DNA from: an uncultured Aquimarina sp.
GTDB taxonomy: Bacteria > Bacteroidota > Bacteroidia > Flavobacteriales > Flavobacteriaceae
Length of the DNA stretch: 64,000 nt
Direction: 5' to 3'
NCBI GenBank assembly: GCA_947493495.1
Contig: CANLRN010000003.1
Location: 62,001-126,000, forward strand
The first letter of the stretch is position 1. Every line of letters starts with the position of its first letter. Below, piece after piece: positions 26,067 through 36,690 of the stretch. The notes below the pieces were generated by a model, which saw only the letters and a program-made list of their open reading frames with translations, was not told the origin of the DNA and did no database searches. The position numbers and the translations under genes were made by a program.

Positions 26067-26309
26067 TCATTCTATAAGTTGGCCACGATGAGGTTTTAAA
26101 GCATCTCTAACAGCTTTCATTTGAGTTTCCATTAAGATCACATAGGCAATACTATGCATTTTGTGGATATGTTTAACACCAGTAATAATGTCAGAGAGTT
26201 TTTCTATACGAATGTATTCTTTTAAATGTATTTCGTGATGGAGTGCCACTTGACTTGCTGTGGGACCTCTAAAATCCCAAATTAATTTTAATTTTCGATC
26301 TGATGACAT
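26067..26309 (-). CDS. Conserved-looking small protein of unknown function
   Basis: 80 residues, cytoplasmic (no signal or membrane helix). Sequence features are RKLKLIWDFRGPTASQVALH, HEIHLKEYI and a C-terminal AVRDALKPHRGQLIE, with an even spread of His residues (HHEIH, HIHKMH). I recall related short proteins in flavobacteria but no function is known to me. Codon use and balanced composition support a real gene. The 369-base space to the next gene holds only the downstream gene's promoter. Confidence 0.65.
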   Translation of the reverse strand: MSSDRKLKLIWDFRGPTASQVALHHEIHLKEYIRIEKLSDIITGVKHIHKMHSIAYVILMETQMKAVRDALKPHRGQLIE

Positions 26310-26618
26310 TTCATAAATAGGATATAGACAGTATACTTGCGTAATATAATGATCGCAAGATAAGAGGTTTTATATAAATTAAAAAAAGATAACATACAAT
26401 ACTATATATACATTGAATTTACCATAATTCATCTATTTTTTTGTGGATGTTTTCAGGATGAAAATTGAAATTAACTATGGAGATGTTTATTTTTTTCCTT
26501 TGTCTGTCAGCAGGTAGATTCACTGAAATTTAAAAACCTAATTTTCCTTTTCTGTTAAATTCAAAATAAAAATGTTACAACATACTATTATAAGTATAAG
26601 TTTCGTTATTAGTACAGC

Positions 26619-26648
26619 TTGTAAAGTAACTTAATATTATTATTTTTG
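26619..26648 (+). promoter_or_regulatory. Promoter of the PpiC/SurA operon
   Basis: TTG at 26619-26621, 19-base spacer, TATTTTTG at 26641-26648, matching the phylum consensus. Leader to the ATG about 25 bases. Confidence 0.65.
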
Positions 26649-26678
26649 TTCAAAATTTGAACTTTATTTACACAAACC

Positions 26679-28637
26679 ATGTACAAAAAAACTATTATAC
26701 TTTTCTTAGGAATTATTTTTTGCTCAATACTACATGCTCAGCAAAAAGATTTAGTGTTACTAACTATTGATAACTCGCCAGTATATACATCGGAATTTAA
26801 GAGGGTATATCTTAAAAACATTGATTTAGTAAAAGACGAGAAACAAAAAAATGTAGATGAATATCTAGAGTTATTCATAAAATATAAATTAAAATTAGCT
26901 GAAGCTCAGAAATTGGGGCTTGATAAAAAGGAATCCTATTTAAACGAGTTCGAAGGATATAAGAAACAATTGTCTTCTGGATATCTCACAGATACAAAAG
27001 TTTCTGAATCGTTGATAAAAGAAGGGTATGATCGTTTACAAGAACGAATACACGGGAGCCATATATTAGTAATGCTAAAGCCTAACGCTTCTGCAAAAGA
27101 CACATTACTAGCATACAACAAAATTGTCGAAGCTAGGAATAAAATTATTGAAGGGGCTGATTTTACTGAAATTGCAAAAGAATATAGTGAAGATCCGTCT
27201 GTGAAAAATAATGGTGGCGATTTAGGTTGGTTTTCAGCATTTAGGATGGTATATCCATTTGAAGATGCTGCTTACACTACCAATGTCGGCGATGTTTCTA
27301 AACCGTTTAAAACTCGTTTCGGATATCATATAGTTAAAGTAAATAAAAGAGAGAAAACCCTAGGCGAAATTACAGTAGCCCATATTATGGTAGCCTTTAC
27401 TCCTGAAAGGACAGAGGAACAAGCAGAAGAGAGAATCACAGAAATTAATAAACAACTACAACAAAACGTTTCTTTCGAATCATTGGCTAAGCAATTTAGT
27501 GATGATACCAACACAGCTGTTAATGGAGGAAAAATTAATCGCTTTGCGCAAGGGCATATAAACTCAGAAGATTTTGAGAAAGTAGCTTTTGGACTTAAAA
27601 CACCAGGCGAAATATCTTCCCCTGTAAAATCTAAGTATGGATGGCATATTGTCAAATTAATAGAAAAATTCCCTTCAAAAACTTTTGAAGAATCCAAAGC
27701 AGAATTAACCGAAAAAATCAAAAGAGATGATAGATCGCAATTGATCACTAAATCATTTATCAACTCTTTAAAGGAAAAATACGGTTTAAAAAGAAATAAA
27801 GAAGCGATTAGTTATTTCAAAAAAAATGTACCAGAAACAATCTTTAAAGAAAATTGGGAGATACCTTCTAATGATAAAACTCTAGAAAAAGAAATAATGG
27901 CTATCGGTCAAGACAGTTTTAGTTTTATGGATTTTGCAACATATATCAACAATAGTAATCAAAAATCAAATTATACAGATGTATCCATTTTTTTAGAAAA
28001 AATGTACACGGATTTTGAATCTAAAAACTTATTAGAGTATTACGAAGAACATCTCGAAGAAGATAATCAAGATTTTGCCAATATAGTTGCAGAATATAGA
28101 GATGGTTTACTACTATTTGATCTTATGGAAACCAAAGTATGGAATGCTTCTAAGACAGATTCTATAGGTCTTAAAAAATTCTATGACTCTAGAAAAGAAA
28201 ACTATGTGAAGCAAGAGAGCTATAAAGTACTAAAAGCTTCATCATCACAGCAATCATTGATAGATAAAGTAAAAACATTAGTCATATCTGGGAAATCAGT
28301 TGACGAAATAAAGAAAGAAGTAAATGTTTCTGATGAACAAGTAGTACTGTTTTCTGAACAAGAATTGGTAAAAGGAGAAGATCCAATAACAGATTCTTTT
28401 TCTAAAGAAATTGATCAGATACACGTGTTTAACTACGATGATTATATTACATTAATCAAAGTGAATGAGGTGCTACCCTCTAGGCTAAAAACATTTGAGG
28501 AGATAAAAGGAAAGGTAATTAATGATTATCAAGAAGATCTTGAAAAAAAATGGCTAGAATCACTCAGGAAAAAGTATTCGATAGAAGTGAATAAAAAAAC
28601 ACTTAAAAAGATTAAAAAACAATTGACGATATTATAG
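26679..28637 (+). CDS. Periplasmic peptidyl-prolyl isomerase with two PpiC domains
   Basis: 652 residues. Signal peptide about 1-20 (ends ILHA-QQ). SurA-like N-terminal helices about 25-115, then two parvulin domains: about 120-225 (HGSHILVMLKPNAS, GGDLGWFSAFRMV, FKTRFGYHIVKV) and about 230-330 (TVAHIMVAF, GGKINRFAQG, VKSKYGWHIVKL). The C-terminal 320 residues are helical and Lys/Glu-rich, without a domain I recognise. It should assist folding and transport of outer-membrane proteins. It starts a tightly packed four-gene run: the next ATG follows its stop codon directly. Confidence 0.88.
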   Translation: MYKKTIILFLGIIFCSILHAQQKDLVLLTIDNSPVYTSEFKRVYLKNIDLVKDEKQKNVDEYLELFIKYKLKLAEAQKLGLDKKESYLNEFEGYKKQLSSGYLTDTKVSESLIKEGYDRLQERIHGSHILVMLKPNASAKDTLLAYNKIVEARNKIIEGADFTEIAKEYSEDPSVKNNGGDLGWFSAFRMVYPFEDAAYTTNVGDVSKPFKTRFGYHIVKVNKREKTLGEITVAHIMVAFTPERTEEQAEERITEINKQLQQNVSFESLAKQFSDDTNTAVNGGKINRFAQGHINSEDFEKVAFGLKTPGEISSPVKSKYGWHIVKLIEKFPSKTFEESKAELTEKIKRDDRSQLITKSFINSLKEKYGLKRNKEAISYFKKNVPETIFKENWEIPSNDKTLEKEIMAIGQDSFSFMDFATYINNSNQKSNYTDVSIFLEKMYTDFESKNLLEYYEEHLEEDNQDFANIVAEYRDGLLLFDLMETKVWNASKTDSIGLKKFYDSRKENYVKQESYKVLKASSSQQSLIDKVKTLVISGKSVDEIKKEVNVSDEQVVLFSEQELVKGEDPITDSFSKEIDQIHVFNYDDYITLIKVNEVLPSRLKTFEEIKGKVINDYQEDLEKKWLESLRKKYSIEVNKKTLKKIKKQLTIL

Positions 28638-29486
28638 ATGTTTCGTATCCTGATTATAGTACTGATAATTTTCTTGAGTTCTTGTAATAGAGGAAATGAA
28701 ACAGAAAAAAAAGAGGCTATAGCAAGAGTAAATAAGAGTTTCTTATACAAACGAGATATAAAAAATATAGTTCCAGATGGAATCTCCAAAGAAGATAGCC
28801 TAAACATTGTAAAAAACTTTATCAATGTTTGGGCTACCAAACAATTGTTCATAGATCAATCTAAACGTAACCTCACAGAAGATGAATTACACAATTTTGA
28901 TAAGCTTGTAGAGGATTATAAAAGCACATTGTACATCAATGCATACAAAGACGCTGTGATTAATAAATCCATTAATATGGAAGTTACTGCTCAGGATATA
29001 AAAGCGTATTATACAGAAAATTTAGAAATTTTTAATCTTAATGAAGAGCTAATAAAGTTACGTTACTTACATTTGCCACCTGATTATAATGATATTGTTG
29101 CAACGCGAACACGTTTTAATCGTTTTAATGAAGACGATGAAGAAGAGTTATTGAATAAAAAATTAGAGTTTGTAGCATTTTCTTTTGAAGATACTACTTG
29201 GGTTAAATTTGATCAAGTGTTAAACATTATACCCATACTTAAGAGGAAAGTAAGAAGTAAACTTCTTAAAAAAGGAAACTTCATTCAATTGCGTGATTCA
29301 CTAGGAAGATATTTGATAAAAATAGAAGAGGTACTTACTAAAAATGAAACAGCACCGTTAACCTATAGTAAACCCACAATACGGCAAATAATATTAAGTA
29401 AGAGGAAGAGGGAATTGATAAAAAAATTAGAAAAGAATATTACTAAAGATGCGATTAAAAATAGACAATTCGAAATTTATAATTAG
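28638..29486 (+). CDS. SurA-like lipoprotein without an obvious isomerase domain
   Basis: 282 residues. Lipobox FLSSCNRGNE (Cys about residue 16). The sequence follows the helical chaperone part of SurA (AIARVNKSFLYKRDIKNIVP, IVKNFINVWATKQLFIDQ) and a VTAQDIKAYYTENLEIF segment typical of the linker to a parvulin domain, but HILV and GWH motifs are lacking. It probably acts as a chaperone or scaffold with its two neighbours. Zero-base gap from the gene before and 38-base overlap with the gene after. Confidence 0.75.
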   Translation: MFRILIIVLIIFLSSCNRGNETEKKEAIARVNKSFLYKRDIKNIVPDGISKEDSLNIVKNFINVWATKQLFIDQSKRNLTEDELHNFDKLVEDYKSTLYINAYKDAVINKSINMEVTAQDIKAYYTENLEIFNLNEELIKLRYLHLPPDYNDIVATRTRFNRFNEDDEEELLNKKLEFVAFSFEDTTWVKFDQVLNIIPILKRKVRSKLLKKGNFIQLRDSLGRYLIKIEEVLTKNETAPLTYSKPTIRQIILSKRKRELIKKLEKNITKDAIKNRQFEIYN

Positions 29487-30888
29487 TACAATAATTTGTT
29501 TTTTATGTATTCTAGATACGTCTGTACAGGCGCAAGAAATTATAGAAGATATAGAAGAAGAACCTCAAACTACGGTAGATTCCGTTCAACCTTTTCAGAA
29601 AACTAAAATTGATGGTGTTACAGCTGTAATAGGAGAGTATGTAATCCTAGATAGTGATGTAGCTATTGCCTATCAGCAATTGATTAATGAAGGAGTATCC
29701 AAAAATGATGTGAGCCAATGCGAATTAGCAGGAAGTTTATTCGAAAACAAGTTGTATACCCATCACGCTGTACAAGACAGTATACTAGTTACTGATGCCG
29801 AGGTCAACTCTATGGTTGATCAGCAATTAAGTTATATGGTCAGAGAACTGGGAACAGAAGAAAAAGTATTAGAATTATACAGAAAAGATAATTTGGAAGA
29901 TTTTAAAAAAGAACTTTTTGAAATCAATAAATCCAATAGATTAGCAGAACAAATGCGTTCTAAGATTGTAGAAGCAGTAGAAATAACACCAGAAGAGGTT
30001 AGAGAGTTTTTTGATGGGATACCAGAAAAAGAAAGACCTCTCTTCGGAACAGAGTTAGAATTAGCTCAGATAGTTATCGAACCAGAGATTCCCAAAGAAG
30101 AAGAACAGAAGGTAATCGATAGATTAAAACAGTTTAGAACTGATATCGTAGAAAACGGAAGTAGTTTTGCTACAAAAGCAGTATTATACTCACAAGACCC
30201 AGGCTCTAAATCCTCGGGTGGTAAATATACATTGAATAGACAGACTCCATTTGCCAAAGAATTTAAAGATGTGGCCTTTAGTCTACAAGAAGGAGAGGTT
30301 AGCGAACCTTTTAAAACAGATTTCGGGTGGCATATTATTCAATTAGATAAGGTAAGAGGAGAAGAAATCGATGTACGACATATCTTGTTAACACCAGAAG
30401 TTACTAGAACAACTGTAGAACAAGCAGGAAAACTAGTAGATTCTATCAGAACAATTATTATATCTGGATCAATAGATTTTAAGAAAGCTGCTCGTAAATT
30501 TAGTGATGAGAAAGAAACAAGAGAAGATGGAGGGCAATTATTAAACCCAACTACAGGTGATACTCGTTTTGAACTTACCAAAATTGACCCTATCTTGTAC
30601 GATCAAGTATCAAAGCTAAAAACAAATGAGGTTTCTGCTATAATTCCTGACCAAGATCGGCAAGGAAGAAAAAAATTCAAGCTAATTACAGTATTAAATA
30701 GATATGATGAGCATATAGCTGATTATGCAAAGGATTACCAGAAAATTCAAGAATTAGCACTCAGAAAAAAGCAGATCGAAGCAATCAGAAAATGGCAGCA
30801 AGAAAAGATCAATGATACTTATATAAAAATTAATGGAGAGTATAGAGACTGTGAATATAGCAGTAACTGGTTAAAAAAAGATAAATAA
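29449..30888 (+). CDS. SurA-like periplasmic peptidyl-prolyl isomerase
   Basis: 479 residues. Signal peptide about 1-29 (ends SVQA-QE). The N-terminal chaperone region includes IDGVTAVIGEYVILDSDVAI, close to the SurA opening. Two parvulin domains follow: about 205-300 (GTELELAQIVIEPE, SSGGKYTLNRQTPF, FGWHIIQL) and about 305-400 (DVRHILLTPEV, EDGGQLLNPTTG). The ATG overlaps the previous gene by 38 bases, suggesting coupled translation. Expected role: folding of beta-barrel and TonB receptors in the periplasm. Confidence 0.88.
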   Translation: MRLKIDNSKFIISTIICFLCILDTSVQAQEIIEDIEEEPQTTVDSVQPFQKTKIDGVTAVIGEYVILDSDVAIAYQQLINEGVSKNDVSQCELAGSLFENKLYTHHAVQDSILVTDAEVNSMVDQQLSYMVRELGTEEKVLELYRKDNLEDFKKELFEINKSNRLAEQMRSKIVEAVEITPEEVREFFDGIPEKERPLFGTELELAQIVIEPEIPKEEEQKVIDRLKQFRTDIVENGSSFATKAVLYSQDPGSKSSGGKYTLNRQTPFAKEFKDVAFSLQEGEVSEPFKTDFGWHIIQLDKVRGEEIDVRHILLTPEVTRTTVEQAGKLVDSIRTIIISGSIDFKKAARKFSDEKETREDGGQLLNPTTGDTRFELTKIDPILYDQVSKLKTNEVSAIIPDQDRQGRKKFKLITVLNRYDEHIADYAKDYQKIQELALRKKQIEAIRKWQQEKINDTYIKINGEYRDCEYSSNWLKKDK

Positions 30889-30889
30889 T

Positions 30890-31846
30890 ATGTCAGATGA
30901 CGTTGCAGCAGTAAAAAATCTGGTAAGTAAGTACGCCGATTTAAAAAATGAAATTTCAAAAATAATCATTGGTCAAGAAGAAGTAATTAATCAGATACTA
31001 ATTTCTGTCTTTTCAGGAGGTCATGCTTTATTAATAGGTGTGCCAGGATTAGCCAAAACATTAATGGTTAATACCATATCACAAGCCTTAGGTTTGGACT
31101 TTAAAAGAATTCAGTTCACACCAGATTTAATGCCAAGTGATATATTAGGAAGTGAAATCCTAGATGAATCCAGACATTTTAAGTTTATTAAAGGTCCAGT
31201 GTTTTCTAATATTATTTTGGCCGACGAGATCAACCGTACTCCTCCCAAAACGCAAGCTGCTTTATTAGAAGCCATGCAAGAAAGATCAGTTACAGTAGCT
31301 GGACATAATTATAAATTAGATTTACCATATTTTGTATTAGCCACACAAAATCCCATTGAACAAGAAGGGACTTATCCCTTGCCAGAAGCGCAATTGGATA
31401 GATTCATGTTTGCTATAGAATTAAAGTATCCAAGTTTTAACGAAGAAGTAGAAGTAGTAAAAAGTACTACAGGTGATCATAAAGCAACTATTAATCCACT
31501 CTTTACAGCACAAGAAATTATTGATTTTCAGCAATTAATACGTCGCATTCCGATAGCGGATAATGTAATTGAATATGCGGTTGGGATGGTTTCTAAAACA
31601 CGCCCCAATGAAGATACAGCTACAGAGCTTGTAAAAAACTATATAGATTGGGGAGCTGGGCCAAGAGCATCACAAAACTTAGTTCTAGGAGCCAAAACTA
31701 ATGCAGCTATCAAAGGTAAATTTTCTCCAGATATAGAAGATGTACAAGCTGTAGCTATGGGTATCCTACGCCATCGTATGATCAAAAACTACAAAGCAGA
31801 AGCAGAAGGAATCAGCATAGAGGATATTATTAAGAGCTTGTTTTAA
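30890..31846 (+). CDS. moxR: MoxR-family AAA+ ATPase
   Basis: 318 residues, usual for MoxR. Walker A reads GVPGLAKT, Walker B IILADEINRTPPKTQAALLE, sensor region LATQNPIEQEGTYPLPEAQL and arginine-rich WGAGPRASQNL. MoxR ATPases work with von Willebrand-type proteins in maturing or inserting envelope proteins, but no such partner lies downstream; after the stop the 238-base gap has no gene. It is one base from the SurA-like gene, so expression is tied to the folding operon. Confidence 0.92.
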   Translation: MSDDVAAVKNLVSKYADLKNEISKIIIGQEEVINQILISVFSGGHALLIGVPGLAKTLMVNTISQALGLDFKRIQFTPDLMPSDILGSEILDESRHFKFIKGPVFSNIILADEINRTPPKTQAALLEAMQERSVTVAGHNYKLDLPYFVLATQNPIEQEGTYPLPEAQLDRFMFAIELKYPSFNEEVEVVKSTTGDHKATINPLFTAQEIIDFQQLIRRIPIADNVIEYAVGMVSKTRPNEDTATELVKNYIDWGAGPRASQNLVLGAKTNAAIKGKFSPDIEDVQAVAMGILRHRMIKNYKAEAEGISIEDIIKSLF

Positions 31847-32084
31847 TGACATTGCTAAATGAGCTTAACGATATACTATTTAATGCAAATTTAAAGAAAA
31901 GTGATTCATAGGCAGATGTATTCAATGAATGAGAGGAGAGAAAGGCAAAAATTTGTCGCTCACTCTATAGAAACCCTAAAGTTTTTCTTATTTTTTATAT
32001 ATAATTAAACCTTTCCCATTTCTAGAGGTCTAAACTATTGAACGTTCGATAAGAACTTAGTTTTAATAAGTAAAAAATAGATAG

Positions 32085-32510
32085 ATGAAAAATAGTTTAG
32101 CCTACATGATGATTTTATTTTTGGGAATCCTAACAGTATCTGCCCAATCAGAAAATCACAAGCAAAAAAGAGAATTACGAAAAGAATTTAAAGAAAGTCT
32201 TTCTGAAGATCAAAAAGCACAATTGGAATATCACAAAAAGTTGCATAAAGATCATAGAGAAGCCTTCAAAGCGACCTATACAGAAGAACAGTTGACAATT
32301 GTTCAGAATGAAAAACTTTCTAGAAAAGAAAAACGAAAAGCATTAAAGCCTACATTAAGTGCTGATCAGAAGGCTATGAAAAAATCGCATAAAGAAATCC
32401 TAAAATCAGAGAGGAATAAATTTGAAGCATTACTTAGTGAAGAACAACTAATAAAATATGGAGAAATAAAGAAGAAGAAAAAAAATAGAGAACATAAACC
32501 CATAAGATAA
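32085..32510 (+). CDS. Secreted Lys/Glu-rich helical protein (Spy-like)
   Basis: 141 residues with a signal peptide (ends TVSA-QS). The mature part is very charged and helical with repeats of the form LSEDQKAQLEYHKKLHKDH, ALKPTLSADQKAMKKSH and LLSEEQLIKYGEIKKKKK. The recurring LSxxQ signature resembles the LTxxQ motif of Spy/CpxP periplasmic chaperones, so a stress-chaperone role is possible; the match is weak and the identification is inference. Followed by a strong terminator. Confidence 0.65.
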   Translation: MKNSLAYMMILFLGILTVSAQSENHKQKRELRKEFKESLSEDQKAQLEYHKKLHKDHREAFKATYTEEQLTIVQNEKLSRKEKRKALKPTLSADQKAMKKSHKEILKSERNKFEALLSEEQLIKYGEIKKKKKNREHKPIR

Positions 32511-32555
32511 ATGAAGAAATCAGTAAGTGTGATTTACGTTACATTATATTGGAAG

Positions 32556-32583
32556 AGTGAAGTTATTTAACTTCACTTTTTTT
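32556..32583 (+). terminator. Rho-independent terminator
   Basis: AGTGAAGTT-ATTT-AACTTCACT, a perfect 9-bp stem followed by six T. Confidence 0.85.
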
Positions 32584-32848
32584 ATGTATTACTATGAAAA
32601 ACGAGCATTTTACATCAAATAATTTAGCAATTGACTATAACGTTTTCGTGATTTTTAAAAATGACTATCAAAATATTAGATATTTTTATATGATTACCAT
32701 TTTGGGCATTCTATATTTATTGATTTCTACGAATGTGCACAATATTTTTTTTAAAAATGCAAAAAAGGATTATTAACGGGATTCATTTAATAAAATCCTA
32801 TAAAATTTGTATTTTCGTCGGACTTTTCAATACATAAAATACAACTAT

Positions 32849-35116
32849 ATGGCATTTGATATCGATATGATAAAAAAGGTATATAGTCAGATTGCAGAAA
32901 GAGTGGACGCCGCTCGCGAGTTGACTGGAAAACCTTTGACATTAGCAGAAAAAATATTATACGCTCATCTTTGGGGCGGAAAAGCTAAAAAAGCGTATAC
33001 AAGAGGAAAGGATTATGTAGATTTTGCACCAGACCGTATCGCTTGTCAGGATGCCACTGCTCAGATGGCATTATTGCAGTTTATGCAAGCTGGAAAAAAT
33101 AAGGTAGCAGTACCCACAACGGTACACTGTGATCATTTGATACAGGCTAAAGTAGGAGCTGCAACTGATTTAAAACATGCAAATGATATAAGTAGTGAAG
33201 TATTTAGTTTTCTAGAATCAGTATCTGATAAATATGGGATTGGATTTTGGAAACCTGGTGCAGGTATTATTCATCAAGTAGTTTTAGAAAATTATGCGTT
33301 CCCTGGAGGAATGATGATAGGTACAGACTCGCATACCGTAAATGCCGGAGGATTAGGAATGGTAGCTATCGGAGTAGGAGGAGCAGATGCCGTAGATGTG
33401 ATGGCAGGTATGGCATGGGAACTAAAATTTCCTAAATTAATTGGTGTAAAATTAACAGGTTCATTATCTGGATGGACAGCTCCAAAAGATGTGATTCTTA
33501 AGGTAGCTGGAATTATTTCGGCAAAAGGAGGAACAGGAGCTATTGTAGAGTATTTTGGGCCAGGAGCAATATCGATGTCTTGTACAGGTAAAGGAACTAT
33601 CTGTAATATGGGAGCAGAGATTGGAGCCACAACTTCTACCTTTGGGTACGATGAATCGATGGAACGATATCTTCGTGCTACCGAGAGAGAAGAGGTTGCT
33701 GATGCAGCAAATCAAGTAAAAGAATATCTTACAGGAGATGCTGAGGTATATGCAAACCCAGAACAGTATTTTGATCAGGTGATAGAAATCAACCTTTCAG
33801 AACTTGGACCTTTATTAAATGGACCATTTACTCCAGATTTATCAACTCCCGCAGGTACAACGATGACAACAAAAGCAAAATCTAATGATTGGCCACTAGC
33901 AGTAGAATGGGGATTGATAGGTTCTTGTACCAATTCATCCTATGAAGATCTCTCTAGGGCATCGTCGATTGCACAACAAGCATTAGATAAAGGATTGAAA
34001 ATGAAAGCAGAATTAGGAATTAACCCTGGTTCGGAAAAAGTAAGATATACAGCAGAAAGAGATGGGATTTTAGGAATATTCGAAAAATTAGATGCTAAAA
34101 TATTTACCAATGCTTGTGGCCCTTGTATAGGACAATGGGCAAGATATAATGATCCTAAAAACGCACCAAAAAATAGTATTGTACATTCTTTTAATAGAAA
34201 CTTTGCAAAACGTGCGGATGGAAACCCTAATACACATGCATTCGTAGCATCTCCAGAGTTAACTGCGGCAATTGCTGTTGCAGGACGTTTAGATTTTAAT
34301 CCGTTAACGGATAAGTTGATCAATGAAAATGGAGAAGAAGTAATGTTTGATGAACCGACAGGGTGGGAATTACCACCAAAAGGTTTTGAAGTAAAAGATA
34401 ACGGATATTTAGCTCCAGTAGAGGATGGAAGTGGTGTAGAGGTTAAAGTAAGCCCTACGTCAGAACGATTACAGTTACTAACACCGTTTGAACCTATTGG
34501 GAATGAAATAAAAGGAGGTAAATTATTAATTAAGGCCTTCGGGAAATGTACAACAGACCATATTTCTATGGCAGGACCATGGTTGCGTTATAGAGGACAC
34601 TTGGATAATATCTCTAATAACTGCTTGATAGGAGCAGTGAATGCTTTTGGTAAAAAAACAAACTTTGTCAAAAACCAATTAACAGGAGAGTATGGAGGTG
34701 TACCAGATACTGCAAGAGCTTATAAAGCCGCAGGTGTTCCTACCATAGTAGTAGGAGATCATAATTATGGAGAAGGGTCTTCTCGAGAACATGCGGCAAT
34801 GGAACCAAGACATCTGGGAGTTGTTGCTGTGATTGTTAAATCATTTGCGAGGATACACGAAACGAATCTTAAAAAACAAGGGATGTTAGGATTAACCTTT
34901 GTAAATGAAGCAGATTATGACAAGATTCAAGAAGATGATACAATTAATTTCTTAGATCTAGATGCTTTTGCACCAGGAAAACCTTTGCATATTGAATTTG
35001 TGCATTCTGATGGTTCTAAAGATGAAATAGCTGTAAACCATACATATAATGATTCTCAAATCGAATGGTTTCATGAAGGATCTGCACTGAATTTGATTAA
35101 AAAACAAAACGCTTAA
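32849..35116 (+). CDS. acn: Aconitate hydratase
   Basis: 755 residues from ATG 32849; an upstream in-frame extension to 32807 has no conserved residues. The TCA enzyme interconverts citrate and isocitrate with a [4Fe-4S] cluster. Cluster ligands appear in [11 protein letters not shown] and [12 protein letters not shown]; other signatures are [13 protein letters not shown] near the start and [20 protein letters not shown] in the swivel domain. Length and motifs fit the mitochondrial-type aconitase common in Bacteroidota. Single gene with a terminator after it. Confidence 0.95.
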   Translation: MAFDIDMIKKVYSQIAERVDAARELTGKPLTLAEKILYAHLWGGKAKKAYTRGKDYVDFAPDRIACQDATAQMALLQFMQAGKNKVAVPTTVHCDHLIQAKVGAATDLKHANDISSEVFSFLESVSDKYGIGFWKPGAGIIHQVVLENYAFPGGMMIGTDSHTVNAGGLGMVAIGVGGADAVDVMAGMAWELKFPKLIGVKLTGSLSGWTAPKDVILKVAGIISAKGGTGAIVEYFGPGAISMSCTGKGTICNMGAEIGATTSTFGYDESMERYLRATEREEVADAANQVKEYLTGDAEVYANPEQYFDQVIEINLSELGPLLNGPFTPDLSTPAGTTMTTKAKSNDWPLAVEWGLIGSCTNSSYEDLSRASSIAQQALDKGLKMKAELGINPGSEKVRYTAERDGILGIFEKLDAKIFTNACGPCIGQWARYNDPKNAPKNSIVHSFNRNFAKRADGNPNTHAFVASPELTAAIAVAGRLDFNPLTDKLINENGEEVMFDEPTGWELPPKGFEVKDNGYLAPVEDGSGVEVKVSPTSERLQLLTPFEPIGNEIKGGKLLIKAFGKCTTDHISMAGPWLRYRGHLDNISNNCLIGAVNAFGKKTNFVKNQLTGEYGGVPDTARAYKAAGVPTIVVGDHNYGEGSSREHAAMEPRHLGVVAVIVKSFARIHETNLKKQGMLGLTFVNEADYDKIQEDDTINFLDLDAFAPGKPLHIEFVHSDGSKDEIAVNHTYNDSQIEWFHEGSALNLIKKQNA

Positions 35117-35143
35117 GAAAGCAAAATCAAGAATCATATTAAT

Positions 35144-35180
35144 AAACTCCTTGGAGAAATAATCTTCAAGGAGTTTTTTT
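35144..35180 (+). terminator. Rho-independent terminator after aconitase
   Basis: AACTCCTTG (35145-35153) pairs exactly with CAAGGAGTT (35167-35175), followed by a T run. Confidence 0.85.
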
Positions 35181-35405
35181 AATATAGAACTCATCATGAG
35201 TATCTATTTATAATTATGAAATAAGCCATAACAATTATGTAGACACCCATCGATATGATTATATGTCGATTCCACTTATCAAGAGATAGACGTCTGACCA
35301 TTAAAAAACGATAAATATAAACAGATGAAAATAGAGGGTAAATGGATTAATAGAATATAGCTTCAAATATCTCTTATGTTTTGTGTACTTAGTATACACC
35401 AAGAT

Positions 35406-36278
35406 CTAATTTTTAATAAATTCCTCGCTAACTGCCCATTCATAAAATCGATCTAACCAGTGATCAGATGGAAATCCTCGTTTCCAAAAACTAAATCCGT
35501 GGCCTCCTTTAGTATATAAATGGATTCCTGTTTTTACTCCAGCAGTATGGAACCGATTAAATAATTCTGTAAAAATAGTAGCATCAATTAGTGCATCATT
35601 TGCAGCAGCAATAAATAGGGTAGGAGCAGTATCCTTATTTGGTTTAGGGTCAATCAGATCAGTTCCTGGATATACAGGCACTATAAAATTAGGTGTATTC
35701 TCTTTAGTACATTCATTGACTACTCCAAAAGCAACAACACCCCCAGCAGAGAAGCCCATAAACCCAATTTTAGTTGGATCAATATTTAATTTTTTTGAAT
35801 TTTTGCGCACATACTCAATTGCGTTTAATCCATCATTTACAGCATATGGAACTACTTTCTGGGTAATACGGATGCGCTCTTCATTACTTTTTTCTAAGAT
35901 GTCTACTAAGTCCTGTATACCATCTTCTCCCGTAGGAACTAATCTATATTTTAAAATAAAAGCAGTAACTCCTTTGTTGGCTAACCAAGTAGCAACCTTT
36001 CTGCCTTCACTTTCTATACTTAATGCATACATCCCACCTCCTGGTGCAATAATAACAGAAGTCCCATTCTGTTTTTCTGGATCAGGTTGATACATAGTCA
36101 GCGTAGGGGATGAGACATTCGTAACTGCTTTTGTATTCCAAATTTTAGAGAAATACTCTTTTTCTGGATTCTTCCATTGGATATCTTTTGGTTTTTTATG
36201 AGTAAGTTCGATAATTACTTGCGCACATAATGTAGGTATACAAAAAAACAAACTTAAGAATAGAACAATAGTTTTCAT
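35406..36278 (-). CDS. Secreted alpha/beta hydrolase (esterase/xylanase-like)
   Basis: 290 residues with signal peptide (ends TLCA-QV). Alpha/beta-hydrolase features: oxyanion loop IIAPGGGMYALS, nucleophile elbow GFSAGG, a late acid in AAANDALIDA and the catalytic His in KGGHGFSFW. The layout is like BD-FAE/AxeA-type esterases that remove acyl groups from plant or algal polysaccharide, which fits an exported enzyme. Substrate not determined. A degraded partial copy of its 3' end lies upstream at 36505-36690. No partner genes. Confidence 0.82.
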   Translation of the reverse strand: MKTIVLFLSLFFCIPTLCAQVIIELTHKKPKDIQWKNPEKEYFSKIWNTKAVTNVSSPTLTMYQPDPEKQNGTSVIIAPGGGMYALSIESEGRKVATWLANKGVTAFILKYRLVPTGEDGIQDLVDILEKSNEERIRITQKVVPYAVNDGLNAIEYVRKNSKKLNIDPTKIGFMGFSAGGVVAFGVVNECTKENTPNFIVPVYPGTDLIDPKPNKDTAPTLFIAAANDALIDATIFTELFNRFHTAGVKTGIHLYTKGGHGFSFWKRGFPSDHWLDRFYEWAVSEEFIKN

Positions 36279-36504
36279 AGGTGTGAGTTTTATTAATTTA
36301 ATGAATTTTGCTAATAAACCCTTAATGAGTAATCTTTTAAAAGATGTTGACGATACTACTAATTTCAGAGATATTTACATCAATATGTAAGCTTATCAAA
36401 TCTTGTTAATATACGTTTTTATTAGTGAAACTCTGATTAGGAAAGTTGCGCAGCAATGTTTTCTGATTGAATAAATTATCTGTATTTGGAGATTCTTTCT
36501 TTAT

Positions 36505-36690
36505 GATGATTATGAAAATAGAGAACAAATAGGTTGATATGTATAGCTTCAAGTACCTCATATGCTTTGTAATCTTAAGACATATTTTAATAAATTCTTC
36601 GCTAATTTCCTATTCAAAAAATCGATCTAACCAATGATCAGATGAATATCTTCGTTTCCAAAAACTGATCTTAATACCCCTTTGAGTCTA
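36505..36690 (-). pseudogene. Remnant of a duplicated hydrolase 3' end
   Basis: On the minus strand this reads ISFWKRRYSSDHWLDRFFE, stop, EISEEFIK, against FSFWKRGFPSDHWLDRFYE and WAVSEEFIK in the intact gene at 35406-36278. Similarity continues past the stop codon into flanking DNA (36505-36580 against about 35322-35405). The 5' part of the copy is gone and the frame has at least one in-frame stop. The rest of the 36279-36968 gap has no convincing gene. Confidence 0.75.

Noticed and set aside
32594..32776. 60-codon open frame between a terminator and aconitase
   Set aside because: No recognisable start context, an extreme Asn/Phe/Ile composition expected of AT-rich non-coding DNA, and it begins right after a strong terminator.
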